Source: Acidobacteriaceae bacterium
GTDB lineage: Bacteria > Acidobacteriota > Terriglobia > Terriglobales > Acidobacteriaceae
Length of the DNA: 44,263 nt
NCBI GenBank assembly: GCA_030037705.1
Contig: JASHQE010000083.1
Span: 1 to 44,263, forward strand
Reading direction: 5' to 3'
Positions 40,671-44,263 of the stretch are shown here, in pieces (the stretch's first letter is position 1; each line of letters begins with the position of its first letter). Under the pieces are notes generated by a model. It worked only from the letters and a program-made list of their open reading frames with translations. It was not told where the DNA came from and ran no database searches. A program made the position numbers and the translations under genes.

Positions 40671-41911
40671 TGAGTGCTTCAACTGCACTATCGTTAGAAG
40701 AGGTGCGGTCCCATCTTGCCTCCATGGTCGGAGATGAGCACGCGAATCTACGTGGCGACGGGATTCATGCAGCTCCTGCAAACATACTCCAGATTGCAGA
40801 GGTTCTTCGATTCGCCCATAAAAATGATTTGAGTGTTGCTCCTGCAGGTGGAGGCACGAAGGCGGGTTGGGGCAATCGGGTTCCTGCGCGGATTCGGTTG
40901 AGCACCAAGCGATTGACTTCCCTGATCGAGCACTCCTGGCAGGATATGACGTGCACCGTGGAAGCCGGCTCCACATGGGCCACAATGCAGGCCGAACTCG
41001 CTCGTCATAGCCAGATGGTTGCGCTCGATCCACTTTGGCCGGATCGTGCGACCGTTGGCGGCATTGCCGCGGTCAATGACAGCGGCGCCCTGCGGCTGAA
41101 ATACGGCGGACTGCGCGATCTGATCCTGGGCATGACCCTTGTGCTTGCAGATGGGACGATTGCAAGGACCGGAGGCAAGGTGGTGAAGAACGTAGCCGGT
41201 TACGATCTTCACAAACTTATGACGGGAAGCTTCGGTACGCTTGGAGTGATCGCAGAAGTTAACTTCCGTCTTCATCCCATGGAAGAACACGCGGGCACCT
41301 GGAGCGCGACTGCTTCTGACGTTGCGCAATTTGAATCACCCTTGCGTGCTTTGCTCGATTCCCAGATTGCCCCGTCGTGCGTACAGGTGCGTGTGAAGCG
41401 CGAAAAATGCGCAGTCGATATTCGAATCGCAGCGGTTCCGCATTGCCTGGATGAGCAGGCGGATCGGCTGGAAAAAGTCTTCGAATCTTTCCATCTTGCG
41501 GTATCGACAGAGGAGGTTTGGCAGGCACGGCAGGAGCTCTTTGACCGCGACTATGCCGTTATCCTGAAGGTTTCTCTGCTGCCTGCCGAAATCTGCTCAA
41601 TTCTATCGGAGTTGCAGCAGCAGGCAGTCTCTGACAGACTGGATATCCATGCCGTTGCCCAGGCAAATGGCCTTGTAACGGTCGCCTTCGGCGCCGCAAC
41701 CGATGAAGTGATTGCTTCCGTCGAGTACCTTCGCACCCGAGCCCGCAATTCCGGCGGCAGCGTGGTCGCACTTCAAATGCCGGATGAGCTGCGCGGACGC
41801 CTCGACGTGTGGAACTGCGACTTCAATGCGCTGCCTCTGATGCGTGAAATCAAGCGGCGCTTTGACACCAAGCAGATTCTCAACCCGGGCCGATTTGTAG
41901 GAAATATCTAA
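40670..41911 (+). CDS. glcE: Glycolate oxidase FAD-binding subunit GlcE
   Basis: The 413-aa second flavoprotein subunit of glycolate oxidase has an N-terminal FAD-binding domain: VLRFAHKNDLSVAPAGGGTKAGWGN, DPLWPDRATVGGIAAVNDSG and KVVKNVAGYDLHKLMTGSFGTLG, the last being a GlcE signature. The C-terminal part ends in LPLMREIKRRFDTKQILNPGRFVG, common to this family. ATG 40670 overlaps the last base of glcD, and an upstream in-frame ATG at 40541 lies within glcD and is not used. The stop is six bases before glcF. GlcE is needed for an active complex with GlcD and GlcF (family knowledge). Confidence 0.9.
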   Translation: MSASTALSLEEVRSHLASMVGDEHANLRGDGIHAAPANILQIAEVLRFAHKNDLSVAPAGGGTKAGWGNRVPARIRLSTKRLTSLIEHSWQDMTCTVEAGSTWATMQAELARHSQMVALDPLWPDRATVGGIAAVNDSGALRLKYGGLRDLILGMTLVLADGTIARTGGKVVKNVAGYDLHKLMTGSFGTLGVIAEVNFRLHPMEEHAGTWSATASDVAQFESPLRALLDSQIAPSCVQVRVKREKCAVDIRIAAVPHCLDEQADRLEKVFESFHLAVSTEEVWQARQELFDRDYAVILKVSLLPAEICSILSELQQQAVSDRLDIHAVAQANGLVTVAFGAATDEVIASVEYLRTRARNSGGSVVALQMPDELRGRLDVWNCDFNALPLMREIKRRFDTKQILNPGRFVGNI

Positions 41912-41917
41912 ACGCTC

Positions 41918-43291
41918 ATGCCCCACACTGCCGCCCAGAAAGAACAGCATCCATCCGGTTTCGATGCGCATCACGCACCGGAGAGGCGGTACATCGATGA
42001 CTGCGTGCACTGCGGTTTTTGTCTGCCCGCCTGCCCCACTTATGTGCTCTGGGGCGAAGAGATGGATTCGCCGCGCGGGCGCATTTACATGATCAAGAAA
42101 GTGTCTGAGGGCGAGGGGCCGCTCGACACGCGCTTCCGCCAACACATGGACAATTGCCTCGGCTGCATGGCGTGCGTGACGGCTTGTCCCTCAGGTGTCG
42201 AATACAACAAGCTGATCGAGCCCACACGTGCGCAGGTTGAGCGCAATATTCCGCGCGATGCAGGCGAACGGCTCTTTCGCAAATTGCTCTTCGCAACTTT
42301 TCCGTATCCCGCGCGGCTGCGTCTGCTCGCACTTCCACTCCTCGTATATCAGAAGAGCGGACTGCAGGCGCTTGTGCGCAGCACTCAAATCCATAATCTG
42401 TTGCCCAAGCGCTTAGCAGCCATGGAAGCTCTATTACCCGAAGTTCCGAAGGGCGTTTTTCACAACCTTCCCGCCACCATCAAGCCTGCCGGAACGCCGC
42501 GTCGCCAGGTGGGAATGTTAAGCGGATGTGTGCAGCAGGTCTTTTTCCCGCACGTGAACGCCGCTACCGTGCGTGTGCTGACGGCGGAGGGTTGCGAAGT
42601 CATGATCCCTCGTGAACAGCCCTGCTGCGGAGCGCTGATGGTGCACTCCGGCATGGAAGCCGAGGCGATCCTATTTGCAAAAAAAATGATCGCTGCTTTC
42701 GAGGCCGCCGGTGTGGACACCATTGTCATTAACTCAGCCGGCTGCGGATCGACGATGAAAGAGTACGGCTATCTCCTGCGCGATGATCCTGCCTGGGCTG
42801 ATCGTGCTGCGGCATTTTCGGCAAAATGCAAAGACATTTCTGAAATTCTTTGCGAACTCGAACCGCACGCGCAGCGAAATCCACTCAAACTGCGCATCGC
42901 TTATCATGATGCGTGCCATCTGCAGCATGCACAGGGCGTGCGCTCGCAACCTCGCAAGCTGTTATCTGGAATTCCAGAACTCACCCTCGCCGAGACCCCA
43001 GAAGGCTCACTGTGTTGCGGCTCTGCCGGCATCTATAACCTGCTTGAACCCGACACCGCAGCTCAACTTGGCGATCGCAAGGTAGAAAATCTGCTCACGA
43101 CCGGTGCGCAAGCCGTTGTTTCTGCCAATCCCGGATGTCTGCTGCAATTGATGAACGGCCTTCGCCAACGTGGCCTGAAGACGATGCCTGCCTTCCATAT
43201 GATCGAATTGGTCGACGCATCGATTCGCGGAGTCCAAGCAGGCGATCTCTTGCGGGGAGATAAAATTTCATGCATTGAGGCAAATGGATAG
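41918..43291 (+). CDS. glcF: Glycolate oxidase iron-sulfur subunit GlcF
   Basis: The 457-aa protein has two ferredoxin-type 4Fe-4S motifs: C29, C32, C35, C39 (CVHCGFCLPACP) and C80, C83, C86, C90 (CLGCMACVTACP). Two CCG domains follow (SGCVQQVFFPHVNAATVRVL ... QPCCGALMVHSG, and YHDACHLQHAQG ... SLCCGSAGIYNL). This architecture is that of GlcF, which takes electrons from GlcDE. It is the third gene of the glc operon. The stop overlaps the start of the following hydratase/FAH-fold gene, so that enzyme is probably co-translated. Confidence 0.92.
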   Translation: MPHTAAQKEQHPSGFDAHHAPERRYIDDCVHCGFCLPACPTYVLWGEEMDSPRGRIYMIKKVSEGEGPLDTRFRQHMDNCLGCMACVTACPSGVEYNKLIEPTRAQVERNIPRDAGERLFRKLLFATFPYPARLRLLALPLLVYQKSGLQALVRSTQIHNLLPKRLAAMEALLPEVPKGVFHNLPATIKPAGTPRRQVGMLSGCVQQVFFPHVNAATVRVLTAEGCEVMIPREQPCCGALMVHSGMEAEAILFAKKMIAAFEAAGVDTIVINSAGCGSTMKEYGYLLRDDPAWADRAAAFSAKCKDISEILCELEPHAQRNPLKLRIAYHDACHLQHAQGVRSQPRKLLSGIPELTLAETPEGSLCCGSAGIYNLLEPDTAAQLGDRKVENLLTTGAQAVVSANPGCLLQLMNGLRQRGLKTMPAFHMIELVDASIRGVQAGDLLRGDKISCIEANG

Positions 43292-44072
43292 CATGATTTC
43301 TACCGTTCGCGCCACTGATCTTCAATCCGCTGCCAGCCTTCTGCTCAAAGCCCGACGCACGGCTACACCCATCGCCGATCTTCCCGCCGCGTTACAACCT
43401 GTGTCGATTGAAGAGGCTTACCTTGTGCAGGATACGCTGGCTCATGCGCTCGATCCTGCAGGCTTGCGTGCGTGGAAGGTTGGGGCACCCGCGCCGGATG
43501 CAACGCCGCTCTTTGCGCCCATGATCTCCGCATGGATTCACGAGGACAACGCGACTCTTGATGAACCGCGGATCAGACTGCGCGGCCTGGAAGCTGAGAT
43601 CGCCTTTCTCATCGGCGAAGATCTTCCGCCCCGCAAGCATCTCTATTCGCGTGACGAAATTCGCGCAGCCATCGCAGGCTGTCATCCCGCCATCGAGGAG
43701 CTCGAGTCGGGATTGGCAGTGCCCGCCCAAGCTGCACGCCTTTCCATGATCGCAGACCTGCAAACACATGGCGGATTCGTCTACGGCCCAGCCGTTCAAG
43801 ACTGGCAACAGATCGATTTTGCAAAAGAGTCGGTGACGCTCTCCCTGGACGGCAACGTGATGGCCGCGCGCACAGCCTCCAATACGGCCGGAACCGACCT
43901 GCTGCGATTGCTTCTCTATCTTGCCAACGAAGGCGCAGCACGGACAGGCGGCCTAAAGCGCGGGACCTGGATAACAACCGGAAGCTGGACAGGCAATACG
44001 TTTGCGCCGGCAGGTTCAACGGTAAACGTGAGATTCTCGACTGCGGGCGCCGTGTCACTGCGCTTTGCCTAA
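43284..44072 (+). CDS. 2-keto-4-pentenoate hydratase / FAH-superfamily enzyme
   Basis: The 262-aa protein has the MhpD-like hydratase pattern: an N-terminal helical region (SIEEAYLVQDTLAHAL), WKVGAPAPD, then the catalytic/metal segment GLEAEIAFLIGEDLPP, the HPAIEELES motif, LQTHGGFVYGPAVQDW and a C-terminal strand set GTWITTGSWTGNTFAPAGSTV. Family members hydrate 2-keto-4-pentenoates or cleave or decarboxylate 2-keto acids using Mg2+. Here it sits between glcF and malate synthase, so it may act on a 2-keto-3-deoxy acid or oxo-acid of the same route (inference). The start is uncertain: ATG 43284 has GAGG close upstream, and ATG 43293 is an alternative. In either case it overlaps or abuts glcF. 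Confidence 0.8.
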   Translation: MDSMISTVRATDLQSAASLLLKARRTATPIADLPAALQPVSIEEAYLVQDTLAHALDPAGLRAWKVGAPAPDATPLFAPMISAWIHEDNATLDEPRIRLRGLEAEIAFLIGEDLPPRKHLYSRDEIRAAIAGCHPAIEELESGLAVPAQAARLSMIADLQTHGGFVYGPAVQDWQQIDFAKESVTLSLDGNVMAARTASNTAGTDLLRLLLYLANEGAARTGGLKRGTWITTGSWTGNTFAPAGSTVNVRFSTAGAVSLRFA

Positions 44073-44162
44073 AGACTGATAATTGAATTTCATAGTGCGT
44101 GGCAAGTTGGCATTGCCTCGAATTTATCCTTTGGACGTGTTTTTCGAGGAAGGAGCTGATAC

Positions 44163-44263
44163 ATGACTGTTTCCATCGGCCAGCCTGGCATTGAAATTCT
44201 TGCCCCGGTCAGCGAGAGCTACGCCTTAATCCTGACGACGGATGCGATCGCGTTTGTCGCCGA
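44163..44263 (+). CDS. aceB: Malate synthase, N-terminal fragment (cut by window end)
   Basis: Only the first 33 residues are visible (MTVSIGQPGIEILAPVSESY..., then LILTTDAIAFVA). The segment ILTTDAIAFVA matches the N-terminal ILTPEALAFL-type motif of malate synthase A, which joins glyoxylate and acetyl-CoA to malate. A strong ribosome site (AGGAAGGAG, 44147-44155) precedes the ATG. The call rests on a short stretch but is supported by its place after glycolate oxidase, which makes glyoxylate. No conserved active-site residue lies within the visible part. Confidence 0.7.
   Translation, partial: MTVSIGQPGIEILAPVSESYALILTTDAIAFVA

Noticed and set aside
1..44263. tRNA, rRNA, CRISPR, insertion sequence or prophage
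   Set aside because: Reading both strands by eye showed no cloverleaf-like tRNA arms, regularly spaced repeats, transposase or phage structural genes; a covariance-model search could still find a small RNA.

Overview
The window most likely comes from the chromosome of an Acidobacteriota species (Terriglobia / Acidobacteriaceae type). No marker gene fixes the species. The argument is the combination of families: two very large Oar-like TonB-dependent receptors (one with the N-terminal carboxypeptidase-regulatory-like domain, both ending in an aromatic residue), five secreted FG-GAP/ASPIC-UnbV ('CRTAC1-like') proteins, several exported TPR proteins, a membrane-anchored regulator-like protein next to a receptor, and a REP-like palindromic element of a kind common in that phylum. 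No rRNA, tRNA, CRISPR array, transposase, integrase or phage gene was seen.

Layout. 1-4488: 3' end of a TonB-dependent receptor, a terminator, then an exported TPR protein overlapping a CRTAC1-like protein. 4570-8000: a carbohydrate-type block with an MFS permease, a LacI-family regulator and a secreted GH43-like beta-propeller hydrolase. 8362-19653: eight co-directional, tightly packed genes encoding a His-rich membrane protein, a FixH/YtkA-like lipoprotein, a FesM-like membrane polyferredoxin, a small exported protein whose predicted mature N-terminus is His, a 1159-aa TPR/VCBS/UnbV fusion lipoprotein, a CRTAC1-like protein, a UnbU/RnfD-like membrane protein and another CRTAC1-like lipoprotein. 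19643-23527 (minus): a three-gene translationally coupled operon encoding a synthetase-only asparagine-synthase-like enzyme, a radical SAM protein and a flavin-dependent halogenase-like oxidoreductase. 23783-31892: CRTAC1-like protein, TPR protein and full-length Oar-like receptor, the same three families seen at 1-4488. 32495-36835: a membrane-anchored regulator-like protein divergent from the receptor, another TPR protein and an unknown exported protein. 37151-44263: an IlvD/EDD sugar-acid dehydratase, a REP-like element, glycolate oxidase glcD-glcE-glcF, a 2-keto-4-pentenoate hydratase/FAH-fold enzyme and the start of malate synthase.

How the genes fit together. The last block reads as a carbon route: a sugar acid is dehydrated to a 2-keto-3-deoxy acid, glycolate is oxidised to glyoxylate by GlcDEF, and glyoxylate is condensed with acetyl-CoA by malate synthase. 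The best candidate for an undescribed system is 8362-19653. It places inner-membrane iron-sulfur and RnfD-like electron carriers in one apparent operon with several secreted, calcium-motif-rich propeller proteins and small probable metal-binding exported proteins. This suggests an envelope redox or metal-handling machine that uses the same UnbV/UnbU pair known from enediyne gene clusters, but with no polyketide synthase nearby. The adjacent AsnB-like/radical SAM/halogenase-like operon looks like an unassigned specialised-metabolism or peptide-modification cassette.
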